DNA of 60,000 bases from the NCBI RefSeq assembly GCF_932526225.1, contig NC_064047.1:14483121-14543120 (forward strand). The letters run 5' to 3'. Below, piece after piece: positions 11,609 to 22,499 of the stretch. Position 1 is the stretch's first letter, and the number at the start of each line of letters is the position of its first letter. The DNA comes from Nematostella vectensis. Its lineage: Eukaryota; Cnidaria; Anthozoa; Actiniaria; Edwardsiidae. The translations under genes and the position numbers were made by a program. Under the pieces are notes generated by a model, which saw nothing but the letters and a program-made list of their open reading frames with translations, was not told where the DNA came from and did no database searches.

Positions 11609-14600
11609 GTACGACGGTGGTGAACGCGAAATAGGGTCCGTCTCACTTTACTCTCTACTTACATGGGGGCCAGGTGGCGCAGTTGGCAGAGCGTCGCTCT
11701 GTAGTGCCTGTACCTCTCACCACTGGGTCCCGGGTTCGATTCCCGGTTCCGACGTGAGTTGAGTTAGTTGGTCTCGCCTTTGCTTTTTCTCCGGGTTCTC
11801 CGGTTTTCATTTCTCATCTAACCAACAATCTCGATCTTAGCTGTGATCCTTGGTCAGACATGAGTTGTCTGAATCTGCGCTCTCGTAATGCAGCAACTAG
11901 CTGTTCCTATTAGATTTATTATTTCTTTATAGGTATCTCTCGCGCTGATGTACAAACGCGCGGTAAGCATCTTACGACTCGTCCCCCGCCTCTGCTTTGT
12001 TTGCTTGTGTCAATAAGCCCTTACAGCTCAAGCACTTTACGTAACAGAGCGACCCAGGACAGAGCACGTTTTATTAACAGAGCAACCCGTAACAGATCAC
12101 CTCTCCAAGGCTCAGCAGATTGGCTAAAATGCACTAAGAAGTCCGGTGACTTTTGAGTGGAAGATTCCAGACAAAAGCGTTGAATAATTTGCCTTTTTTC
12201 GTGAGTGCGGTGATAAAACTCTTTCTGTCATTTCAGGGTGGCGGAGATTCAGGCCAATGTTTCCCTGTACTGCAGTGTGGCGCAATTGGCGAGTTTTAAC
12301 AACGTGTTGATATTGGTCTCGGTCATGATGGCGGGCATGATCAGTGCGGAGCGATTCCTCGCCCTCCATCTTAACACTAGGTATGGATTTTGATATATAC
12401 GATACACCTATTTTAAATAAAGTTACACTTGGAGGATCGATTTGTCGTAGCCTGTTTCAAGTGGCTGGTCTTTGAAATCCATGTGAATGTTAATACGCAC
12501 ATGAACAAGAATGGTACAACTTTTCAGACGAATAATGAATTTGATACAAATAACGCACTGCGGGCACATGGTTCTCTTAGTGCAGTCTTATTTGAAGTAG
12601 GTGTATCTAAAAAATCTAGTTAGCTGAATCCATTTGTCGCAACGTCTGCTACCTTGCAATAGGTGCCCAAACGAGACGCAAGTGAACGGAAGTTGGTGGC
12701 AAGTAGGAAATAATAAACAGAATAGAAAGCCGGACTCTCTCCCGACACACTCTGTTTACCAATGGCGCGCAAAGGCTAAAATTTTTTCACGGCATGCAAA
12801 GGAACAATTACTCACAGTGCGTTAAGGCTCTTTTTTTTGTATTTTAAAACTTTTTATTTCGTTTCATCATTTTTTACACACACAAACACATACTTTCTCT
12901 ATGTCTCTGAGGAATAGTTGAAATGAGTATAAGTTTGGCAATTTGTGTGATTCCCCCCTTTTATAAACCAGGAGTTTATAATTTAGGATCACGGAGTTCA
13001 CCGCTGCGTTTTCATTTTCCACACCTAGTATTATATCTTTAATACATAGATGTGGGAGTTGCACCTTGAAGGCACTTAACCATTTTTGGATGTCTAGGTA
13101 TAAATTTCTTGTCTTAGTACACTCAATAAAGATGTGGTCAACAGTTTCTAAATGGGAAAAACAATAAGAGCACGAAGGACTATCCACTAGTCCAAACCGA
13201 AACAGATCTTTGTTCATAAAAAGGCAATTGTTAAGAATTTTATATTGAAAAGACCTTGAATAGGTGTCTCTAGCTATGGTATAAATTCTACGATAAACTT
13301 GTCTCCAATCGATGGACTCAGGAGAGCCTCCTATTCTTTGGAGAATGTTTAACTGTGCAGTTGGCGGTTTAAACTTCATTCTTACTATATGATTATATAC
13401 CTGTTTAGCCTTAAATTCTCCTATTTCGTATCTCTCATTACCTAACCGTAACAAACGTGCTGCTGGTTTAGACTGTCCTACCAAGCCAGGATTATCTCTC
13501 AACTTATCTTTCCATACTTTTGGAATAGCGTTACATAAAGATAACCAGTTAAAATACCCTGTACCTGGGACACCTTTCTTCAAACATATCTACCACTCAA
13601 AACGACCCACCTCATTGCAAAAATCTCTTACTGTGCGGATGCCACATTCATAAAAGGATCTAAAGAAAACAGACTTCCCCCCAATTTTAATATGCTTGTT
13701 ATTCCACAGCACTTCATCCTCTAAATCCGAATCATTTATTGGGTTTGAAAAAAGCTCGGCCCATATTCCAAACACCTCCTTATAATAACCGGATATATCG
13801 TCCGGAAGACGATTTATATCAAAATTGTCGCGTATAGTTCCCACACCTCCAATTATTTTTAAAAGGTATCTTGGTAAAACCTAATATGTTCTCTCCTCCT
13901 CATTTGGCAACTTTAAAGCAAAAGTAACACGACTAGCTCTAATTGATGCAAAGAAATCAGGAGCTCTCAAGCCACCATCATCATATTCACCTATAATTGT
14001 TGTGTATTTCACTTTAGGTTTTTTCGCATTCCATATAAAGTCTTTCAGGGCTGTATCCACCTGCTTAATAAAATCTCCCCTAACACTTAATTTGGAGCAC
14101 ACATAATACAACTTAGAAAGCGGTAAACTTTTCAACACATGGATTCTTCCATAGAGTCTTAATGTCCGCAACTTCCAAACTGCTAACACAGATTTAAATC
14201 TCTCAAAATTACGCTTAAAGTTATTTTCATCATACAGTCTCTCATTATATGAAAAATAAATCCCTAAAATTGTAATACCTTTGTGGTGAAGATCTACCCA
14301 TTTTATGCCTTGCCTTTTCCTATCTTTATTTTTTGCGCCCAGCCATCCTGCTTCAGATTTTGTTAGATTAGTTTTAAGCGACGAATAAGATTGAAAAATC
14401 CTTAGAAGCTCTAACAATTTTTCTAAAGAATTCATATCTTTCAAAAATAAAGTTGTATCATCCGCAAACATCGTCATTTTTATTTCAGACTTTCCGATTT
14501 TCAGGCCTTTTACCTCCGGAGATGACCTAACCATAATTGCTAACACCTCCAACACTAAGATAAATAAATACGGTGGATCTCCCTGTTTTGTTCCTCTGCC

Positions 14601-17600
14601 TAGCTGGAAGAAGGTAGTAGCGTGACCGTTATTCAAAATGGAGCTAACGTTATCTGTTAAAAGAACTTGAATCCACCTAATAAAATTCTCGCCAAAACCA
14701 AACTGTCTCAAGGTTGCATAGATAAAAGAGTGAGTGTTCTATAGAATCAAAAGCCTTTTCAAAATCGGCTGCAAACATTATGTACGATTCATTTCTATTT
14801 TTTACATAATTCATCACATCTTCTATAATTCTAATTGGTTCGTCTATCGTTCTACCTTTAACAAATGCTGCCTGATCAGTGTGAATCAAGGACGGAAGAG
14901 TCCTACCAAACGATTGCATAGTACTTTGCTGCATATTTTAGAATCAACGTTTATCAGGCTTATAGGGCGCCAAGCATTAAGAGACCTTGTGTCCTTATTT
15001 GGTTTCTCCAACAATGTTACTATCATCTGCCGCTGGGTTGTACTTAGACGGCCTTGTGTAAAACCATGATTAAGAGATTTGACCAAATCTGTACCTAAGG
15101 CAGACCAAAACGCGATATAAAATTCTTTCCTTAGTCCATCGACACCCGGAGTTTTCGACGCACACATCTGGTTCAAGCTATTAAAACATTCAGTCACCGA
15201 TAGAAGGCCTTCGCATTTATCCCTATGTGGTGCCTGAAGTCGCGGTATGTTTAGTTCCGACAAAAACGCAAGGCACTCCTCCTCTGTTTTTACACTTTTC
15301 CTTTCATATAGCCTGCTGAAATAACTCTGAAGATTTTGAAGAATATCTGCCTGCCCTGAAATTTCCTTACCATCCTCCACAATTTTTTTTAATATGAGTT
15401 TTAGATTTGTTGCGTCTCTCCAAGGACAAAAAATACTTTGTGTTTTTTCCCCTAACTGGTGTCATTCAGCTTTCGACCGGATAGCTAAACCTTCTGTAAT
15501 GTAATTACACAACTCATCCAAATTACGCAATGCTAGTTCATGCCTTTTTGATAATTCATCATTTTCAGTCCACCCAACTATGTTTTCAATAACTTTTAAC
15601 TACTCTTCTAATTCCCTGTAATTTTCCCGTCGTTTACGCGCCAATGTTTTCGAAAAACTAATACTAAATTTCCTTATCTTGTATTTCATAACCTCCCACT
15701 TTAATTGCGAATTATTAATTCCTTCTTCAACTAACTCTTGTTTCCAAATATCTATGCATTTTGTTAACTCATTTACGTAACTACTGTTTTCTAATAAGGA
15801 ATTATTAAATTTACAAAAAGATGACCCTCTTCTAACTTTACCGTCAGCCTTAAATTCTACGTTAAACGCCGAATGATCCGTCGAGAGATAATATCGCACC
15901 TGTCAATATATGATTGGAGGTCATCAGAGCCAAACAAATAATCAATTCTACGATGAATATAATTTCCCCGGGAACTTCGTTTTCCCTGTGCCGAGCCTCT
16001 CCACTCTCGCTTAATTGTTGGATTTCGAAGTCTCCAAATATCACATAAGTTATATTCATCCAACATTGTTTCAACCGCTGCAATTGAAGGGTGTTTCAGC
16101 TTAGGATTACCAAAAACTGCTTCCAACTCCAAGTCAAAAACAAAATTAAAATCACCTCCCCACACAATATTAGGCGAGCCTGTATACGCTTGCGACTGAA
16201 GTTCAATTTGAATTTCCTTAAACAACAAGACCTGTGATGCTTCATCGTTCGGAGCATAAGAATTAATAAGTAGGAAGTCTCCATTTTGAATTTTACAAGA
16301 ATAATCAGAAACCTCCCATTAGGACCTGCAATAGTATCCTGTAATTGGTAATTGAGTTTACGCCCAAATAAAATAGCTACACCTCTACTCTTGGAATTTC
16401 CATGCGCGAAAGCTATTTCCCCCCTATATCTATTTTTCCAATTATTTTCAACTCCTTTTGTGCTATGCGTTTCCTGTAAAAACGAAACGCCACTGTCACC
16501 CCCGTGTCCATTAATCCAATGAAGCATTTTCCGACATTTTTTATATTCACCTAGACCCCGAACATTAAGAGAAAGTATTTTAAACTCGAAATCATTACCC
16601 ATTATCTAAAAAGATAATATTGCGCATTATTTTTTTCTAGCCAAGGGATACAACATAGAGTACGCGACAAAACAAAACATTTCACAATCACAATACATAC
16701 AGATATAAATAGCCGAATGAATACAATTAAATAAATTGCATTCATCAAAAGGCTCAGACCCATGGATCCCACAGCCGACTGAGCCTTGCCAGACTCATAC
16801 CGCGTTAAATATTTTTAGAAAATTTTTTAACTTCCCCAACCATAGTCTCAAATTCAAATTCTAATTTTACGCTGCCACTACAAAGGAATAGCTAGTTTTT
16901 GGCAGTTCCTTTCAGCTTGACTGAGCAAAGCAAAATTAATTACAGTAATCATACATTTTGCACCGTCCTTAAAACTGCCCTAGCTTTGCAATAATGCACT
17001 AAAACTTTCCTTCGAGCGTCCCTGACCCATTTTCAAACTTTTCCGTTAATGAAGAACAGAAAGATTAACGAGTCTCACAGTTCCTTACGACTTTACAACA
17101 AAATAATTACTTACAGTAATTATGCATTTTGTACCGTTCTCAAGTTCTCAAGCTGCGTCCAGGGCTTGCAGAGACTCGACTTTTTCAACCATCCCTTGTT
17201 CTGACCTCTTGATGAAAATCTTTCCGTCTAGCGACCAAGCACTGAACAGCATCTTCTTCTTCCTCATAGCCAATGCTCTCCCCAAGATCCTTCTTCTCGC
17301 TGGCGTTAGATTTTCATTTATAAATATGCGCCCATAAAGCTTCGCATCAATTCACGCTGGTTTCTCCAGCCCGACGAGATCCACATCCCAGTACCGCACA
17401 TCTTTAAGGCCTTTTCTAGCTTTTAAGAACGCTGCTTTTTTCTTGTGACAAATTAACTTAGCGATAATAGGACTGAACTCTTCTTGCTTCCTCTTCTTTA
17501 GCCGATGTGAAATTTCAATATCCTCCGTCTTGATATCCACCTTCAACATTCTTGCCATATTTATTACGACTTCTTCGCATGAAAAAGTGCCACTCGGCAC

Positions 17601-19585
17601 CCCCGCTATTTCAATCGAGTTCTTCCTGGTATATTGTTCCAATGAATCTAGCATAACCTCCAACTTTTCTATGTATTCTTCTTTCGCCGCGTTTTCCTCA
17701 ACTCGGACAAAACGTTTCCCGACAGTGGAAACCCTCGTGTCTAGCGCCACACTCTTCTTCTCCAAATCCCTTATTTGCTCTTCCTGCACACTAAATGCTC
17801 TCTTCAAATCCCCAACTTCTTCTTTTAAACCTTGGGTGTTTGCTTGAACTTCTAAAAGGACTAACCAGATTGACTCAAGCGTCACTGGCTGCTTTTCAGT
17901 AGACTTTTTAACTTCCCCGTTCTCCGCCATTGTTTCCTTCTCAAATACTTCCATAAACTTTTTTGGCTGGGGCGATACCGTTGAAGCGCTAGAGCTACTG
18001 GATCCTCGTTCCTTACGCTTGTTCATTAAAACACTTCTGTTTGCAAACTATTCTAGCGCTCCTTCGCAAGAGGCATGAGTTGGCGGACAGCCCTATAAAA
18101 ACGCGTCTTCACGCTAATGCCGCCATGTTAAGGGTGCGTTAAGGCTCAATCACTCAAGGGGCGCAAGGCTCAATTGCTCACGGTGCGCAAGGCTCAATTA
18201 CTCACGATGCGCAAAGGCTCAATCACTCACGGGGCGCAAGGCTCAATTGCTCACGGTGCGCAACGCTCAATTACTCACGGTCCGCAAAGGCTCAATTACT
18301 CACGGTGCGCAAAGCCTTTTCTAGTCATGACGCTTTAATACACTATGTGCCGCGAAGTGACTGAGAGACTTACTTATCATTGTGCTCGTAGTGATGCGTC
18401 ATATGTAAACCACTTCCTTCTCTGTCCTGTAGGTACTCCTCTGTAGTTACCCGAGCTCGTAGTGTCAAGATCATCCTCGTGCTCTGGGTCATCTCTGTGT
18501 GCCTGGGCGCCATCATACCGCTGATATCGGTGTACGTATTTAGTACCGTCCTACTGTCAATTGTATCCAGTCTCCTTCTTGCCATGATTGCGTCTTACTG
18601 GAAGTGTTACCACACCCTTCGTAACCTCAAGAGGAGGGCCAGGGCGAGAGAGCGTGCGGACTTTGTAAAACGCTTAGAAGACGCGGGCAAACAGCAACCA
18701 GGTGCCCCAGTTCAGTTCAACAGTTCTACTTACCTAGAGTTACCTAGCAACCGTCTCACGCCAAGCAACCTGACTCATGGCAACCAAGAAACGCCGAGCA
18801 ACATAGAGGTACACAGTAACCAGAGCGCGACTAGTTATTTGACCCTGCCTAACAACCAAGTAACCCATGGCAACTTGGATTTGCCTAACAACCAAGTAAC
18901 GCCTAGAGATCAAGTGGAGCCTAGCAACCAAGTGAAGCGCAGCAACCAAGTTATGGCTAGCAACCAAGTGATGCCTAGACACCTAGTGACGCCTGGTAAC
19001 ACAGAGGCGGCTGGTGGTCAGGACCAGGAAATAGACGGTCAAGATGACCAGACTTCGTCTAGCAGTGCTGGACGAGCTAATCTTGGATACGTGTACACAC
19101 ATTCCGATATCAAGATAAACTGGGCGAAAATCCACCCGTGGAAAACTGGGTCTTATAAGGTGCATTATCACAGCAGGCCTCAGAATAGTCAATTTAGCGA
19201 GGAGAAAGTAGAAAACGTGATTATCATCAAGAACCAGCCCAAGTGTGATGACCAGTGGGGCAAAAGCGGCCAAGCCCCTCCCGATACTATGAACTACACA
19301 AGGACACCCAAGATAAACCTTTACAAGTACGAGAAGGTGTCTAGGACCATGGTCCTCCTAATCGCTCTCCTCTTCGCTAGTTATACTACGTACCTGGTTG
19401 TCATGCCAACCGTGTATTTCATATTTGGCTATAACGAGGTGTTCAAGTTTTGCAGCGATGTCGGGATGACTGTGGTCTACATTAACTCCACTATTAACCC
19501 ACTCATCTATCTAGTGCGCATGCGCCAAGTGAGACACTGCTGCTTGGCATTCTTTAGGCGCTGCTTATTGCGTCCCGTTCGTTAG
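11340..19585 (+). CDS. Class A (rhodopsin-family) G-protein-coupled receptor, three exons
   Basis: The predicted exons are 11340-11608, 12237-12380 and 18433-19585. Both introns are GT/AG with phase 2 throughout, and the summed length (1566 nt) ends on the TAG stop, giving 521 residues. A short N-terminus with an NNT glycosylation site leads into TM1 and TM2 (MAVSDLLVGAVLQP). Exon 2 holds TM3 ending in AERFLALHL, an ERF in place of the usual DRY. Exon 3 starts in intracellular loop 2, then TM4, TM5, a very long third intracellular loop, TM6 and TM7 with NSTINPLIYL, the NPxxY motif. The second extracellular loop is very short and lacks the usual Cys. The receptor should act at the plasma membrane through G proteins; the ligand is unknown. 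The reading frame is open in all three exons. Confidence 0.88.
11665..11920 (+). mobile_element. tRNA-derived SINE in GPCR intron 1
   Basis: The head has a Pol III A-box-like ggtggcgcagttggc and a B box gggttcgattccc (11732-11744), spaced as in a tRNA. The arms and anticodon stem do not fold into a proper tRNA, and a tail with ctttttctccgggttctccgg follows. The ends are approximate because no target-site duplication stands out. Confidence 0.7.
12237..12380 (+). CDS. GPCR exon 2 (TM3 and ERF motif)
   Basis: The exon follows ctttctgtcatttcag and ends at a gtatgg donor. Its 144 nt keep phase 2. It encodes a Cys at the top of TM3 (LYCSV) and AERFLALHL at its cytoplasmic end. Confidence 0.87.
12381..12816. 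other. GPCR intron 2, part upstream of the LINE
   Basis: No coding signal is seen. Its last ~20 bp are the left piece of the minisatellite that the LINE split. Confidence 0.5.
12817..12830. repeat. Left target-site duplication of the LINE
   Basis: gtgcgttaaggctc here is identical to 18134-18147. The LINE's A-tail (read as T on this strand) follows directly at 12831. Confidence 0.9.
12867..16602 (-). pseudogene. LINE ORF2: AP endonuclease, reverse transcriptase, C-terminal zinc knuckle
   Basis: ORF2 would cut target DNA and prime reverse transcription from the nick. The N-terminus (16602 downward) has the endonuclease boxes ILSLNVRGLG, FLQETHS and RGVAILFG. The RT part shows WRPISLINVDSK, FAADFEKAFDS, GTKQGDPP, the catalytic FADDTTLFL (about 14450-14480) and LGIYFS. 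Near the C-terminus (about 13140-13180) is CSYC followed by DHIFIEC, a CCHC knuckle typical of L1-clade ORF2. The frame is interrupted by a TAG at 15600-15602, a further stop about 150 nt downstream, and frameshifts near 15880, 14900, 14690, 13860 and 13585. Autonomous activity is therefore not expected. Confidence 0.92.
17145..18026 (-). pseudogene. LINE ORF1: coiled-coil/RRM nucleic-acid chaperone
   Basis: It starts MNKRKERGSSSSSASTV. A heptad-rich region (roughly residues 70-130) predicts trimeric coiled coil, and EQYTRKNSIEIAGVP is the classic entry to the ORF1p RRM. An in-frame TGA at about 17352 stops it at 224 residues, but the same frame continues with IFINENLTPARRR, the usual C-terminal domain, down to about 17145. 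The protein would bind LINE RNA as a chaperone in the RNP; the stop removes its C-terminal domain. Confidence 0.88.
18134..18147. repeat. Right target-site duplication of the LINE
   Basis: gtgcgttaaggctc matches the left copy at 12817-12830 exactly. Confidence 0.9.
18148..18316. repeat. 24-26 bp minisatellite split by the LINE
   Basis: About seven units of the type ggtgcgcaaggctcaattac are seen. The left flank of the LINE (aattactcaca before 12817) is in register, so the insertion landed inside this array. Confidence 0.88.
18433..19585 (+). CDS. GPCR exon 3 (TM4-TM7, long repetitive loop 3, C-terminus)
   Basis: It opens after a tgtcctgtag acceptor with a G that completes an Arg codon and runs to TAG at 19583-19585. 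Loop 3 is roughly 240 residues. Part of it (about 18745-19005) is a run of degenerate 8-11 residue units around SNQV or NNQV, rich in Asn, Gln, Pro and Ser, followed by an acidic QDQEIDGQDDQ stretch. TM6 (MVLLIALLFASYTTYLVV) and TM7 (NPLIYL) follow, with a Cys-rich tail (HCCLAFFRRC) that could be palmitoylated. Confidence 0.88.
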
Positions 19586-19710
19586 AATACCATTCATAAC
19601 GTCACATCTGATAGGAACCCTTGGAAAATTCGATTTTTAATGTATCAAATAATAGAAGGAAAAGAGTGTTATTTTTATAAATGATGAGAGTTTTCAATAT
19701 TCATTTTTGA

Positions 19711-21216
19711 CAACTCTACCCTAGCAGGACTCTACCCTAGCAGGACTCTACCCTAGCAAGACTCTACTCTAGCAAGACTCTACCCTAGCAAGACTCTACC
19801 CTAGCAAGACTCTACCCTAGCAGGACTCTACTCTAGCAGGACTCTACTCTAGCAAGACTCTACCCTAGCAAGACTCTACCCTAGCAGGACTCTACTCTAG
19901 CAGGACTCTACCCTAGCACGACTCTACCCTAGCAGCACTCTACCCTAGCAAGACTCTACTCTAGCAAGACTCTACTCTAGCAAGACTCTACCCTTGCAAG
20001 ACTCTACCCTAGCAGGACTCTACCCTAGCAGGACTCTACCCTAGCAAGACTCTACTCTAGCAAGACTCTACTCTAGCAAGACTCTACCCTAGCAGGACTC
20101 TACCCTAGCAAGACTCTACCCTAGCAAGACTCTACCCTAACAAGACTCTACCCTAGCACGACTCTACTCTAGCACGACTCTATCCTAACAAGACTCTACC
20201 CTAACAAGACTCTACCCTAGCAGGACTCTACCCTAGCAGGACTCTACCCTAACAAGACTCTACCCTAGCAGGACTCTACCCTAGCAAGACTCTACTCTAG
20301 CAAGACTCTACTCTAGCAAGACTCTACCCTAGCAAGACTCTACCCTAACAAGACTCTACCCTAGCAGGACTCTACCCTAACAAGACTCTACTTTAGCAGG
20401 ACTCTACCCTAGCAAGACTCTACCCTAACAAGACTCTACCCTAGCAGGACTCTACCCTAGCAGGACTCTACCCTAGCAGGACTCTACCCTAGCAAGACTC
20501 TACTCTAGCAAGACTCTACTCTAGCAAGACTCTACCCTAGCAAGACTCTACCCTAACAAGACTCTACCCTAGCAGGACTCTACCCTAACAAGACTCTACT
20601 TTAGCAGGACTCTACCCTAGCAGGACTCTACCCTAGCAAGACTCTACCCTAACAAGACTCTACCCTAGCAGGACTCTACCCTAGCAAGACTCTACTTTAG
20701 CACGACTCTACCCTAACAAGACTCTACCCTAGCAAGACTCTACCCTAGCAAGACTCTACCCTAGCACGACTCTACTTTAGCACGACTCTACCCTAAAAAG
20801 ACTCTACCCTAGCAGGACTCTACTCTAGCAAGACTCTACCCTAGCAGGACTCTACCCTAGCAGGACTCTACCCTAGCAAGACTCTACCCTAGCAGGACTC
20901 TACCCTAACAAGACTCTACCCTAGCAGGACTCTACCCTAGCAAGACTCTACCCTAGCAGGACTCTACTCTAGCACGACTCTATCCTAACAAGACTCTAAC
21001 CTAGCAGGACTCTACCCTAGCAAGACTCTACCCTAGCAAGACTCTACCCTAGCAGGACCCTACTCTAGTAGGACTCTACCCTTGCAAGACTCTACTCTAG
21101 CAGGACTCTACCCTAGCACGACTCTACCCTAGCAAGACACTACTCTAGCAAGACTGTACCCTTGCAAGACTCTACTCTAGCACGACCCTACTCTAGTACG
21201 ACTCTACCCTAGCACG
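19711..21216. repeat. 15-bp minisatellite, about 100 copies
   Basis: The unit is actctaccctagcag with variants at a few positions (ccctag/ctctag/cctaac, cagg/caag/cacg). It is uninterrupted over 1.5 kb and starts about 125 bp after the GPCR stop codon, so it may lie in the 3' UTR. Confidence 0.97.
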
Positions 21217-21974
21217 AATAAATCTTTTTTGACTTTTGAAGTATGCTTTGTCTGTCATTATAGACCTAACAGTACTGTTGTAGTCTTAGACTTTATTCCC
21301 TTCTTATATGCGAAATTCGCAACCAGTCTTTCAAGCGGCTGTCACCAATTTTACTTCCGGTTGATTGCGTAACAATCTCCGATGATGTTTAATGGAGAGC
21401 GATGATGTTTAATGGAAAAAGATATTTCAAGAATTGTAAAAGCTGTGTGTCAATTGTTAGTTTCATTGAGGATTTGCCTGATAATTTAGAACGGATGGTA
21501 TCTAATAGATGCTTTTGTCTCTTGTCTGTTTGAGGTTTCCGTCGGCTCGCCCAAATATAGCATGACCCTCGTCATCTATTGTAGTAGATTATCTTCATCG
21601 AAAGCATAGAAAAGAGAAAAAAAACTTGGAATCGGGTTGTCTGTGATCAAATAACAGAAGTGGGACAGTTACACCCCCTCTCGACTTAGGCTACCTCCTC
21701 CACAATTCCCAACACGATGTCCATCCTTTCTCTTACTTTCTTTAATGATGAGCTGTGTAGGCTAAGTACTAAGATTATATGCTTTTTGTCTTTGCTACAC
21801 AACAAATTAATCCCCAAACAATATATAATCCTTGTTAATCGAGGGTGGCATATTAACCGAATACACATATGGCTCGTAAGCATTGTAAGCTGGGGGTGGT
21901 CATTGCCAGAGGGTTTATTGCGTCCCCAGTGGTTCTTTTACGTCCCTTCGGTTCAGGTTAAGGCAGCTTGAAGA
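21217..21974. other. Spacer without a supported gene
   Basis: It is AT-rich. Short ORFs on both strands at 21686-21971 overlap each other and have no domain signal. Confidence 0.4.
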
Positions 21975-22163
21975 GACGGGACCTCCGGTTTAGTGTCCTT
22001 ATCCGAGAAGATGGGAAACACGGGAGAATAACTTCAACTCACTTGTGACACAAATTCGAATCAAGGCAGGAACCCGGAAAAAATCCCCAGTTTAAGCCAG
22101 GATTCGAACCTGGCACACAGCGATGAGAGGCCGACGCGCTAACACACTAGGCCACCCCTGCTT
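21975..22163 (-). mobile_element. tRNA-derived SINE, minus strand
   Basis: Read on the minus strand, 22163-22090 has an A-box-like gtggcctagtg, then a B box ccaggttcgaatcctgg (complement at 22098-22115). A tail with ttccgggttcctgcc follows. This family differs from the SINE at 11665. It is not scored as a tRNA because the acceptor arms do not pair well and the SINE body follows. Confidence 0.65.
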
Positions 22164-22499
22164 ATTCATATTATCCTCTAAGCGCAGGCGCCTATTTGAG
22201 CACTTAAGGTATTGCTCGCGCATACTGAAGGAATTCAAAATATTAAAAGTTCGGTAAAAAACAACAACTTACAATCTTCCTGTTTACTTACAAATTTTGG
22301 TGAAAGAAATCTATGCAATTTCAAGTTTCAAGTAAACTCACAGCCTTAATCAAAACTAAAAGTGCTATTTCTAATTCATCTCCATCCGTACCATGGTGAG
22401 ATAACTCATTTTTCTGAAAGATCAAAGTTTATTAAAAAACTGGATAGACATCTACCATGACTTTCACCCAAAGTAACACGAAACTCGCGTAGCAAGTTT
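22164..22499. other. Spacer without a supported gene
   Basis: AT-rich sequence with nothing recognisable between the SINE and the next minisatellite. Confidence 0.4.

Larger units (their letters stand above)
12831..18133 (-). mobile_element. Near full-length L1/Tx1-type LINE, 5.3 kb, inactive
   Basis: This is a non-LTR retrotransposon on the minus strand, with ORF1 (coiled coil and RRM-like) upstream of ORF2 (endonuclease, reverse transcriptase, C-terminal zinc knuckle). Its 3' end is a short A-tail at 12831 and its 5' end lies at about 18133. A perfect 14-bp target-site duplication flanks it. ORF1 and ORF2 are separated by a long spacer, and both carry stops or frameshifts. It sits antisense in GPCR intron 2. 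The ORF1 type and the RT motif wording favour the L1/Tx1 clade; exact placement needs a phylogeny. Confidence 0.93.

Noticed and set aside
11690-11750. tRNA gene
   Set aside because: A and B boxes are present, but the acceptor and anticodon arms do not fold and a SINE tail follows.
18740-18982. Minus-strand ORF with repeated HLVA/YLVV
   Set aside because: Antisense of the GPCR loop-3 repeat.
22085-22160. tRNA gene on the minus strand
   Set aside because: Same reasoning: a tRNA-derived SINE head with a long unrelated tail.
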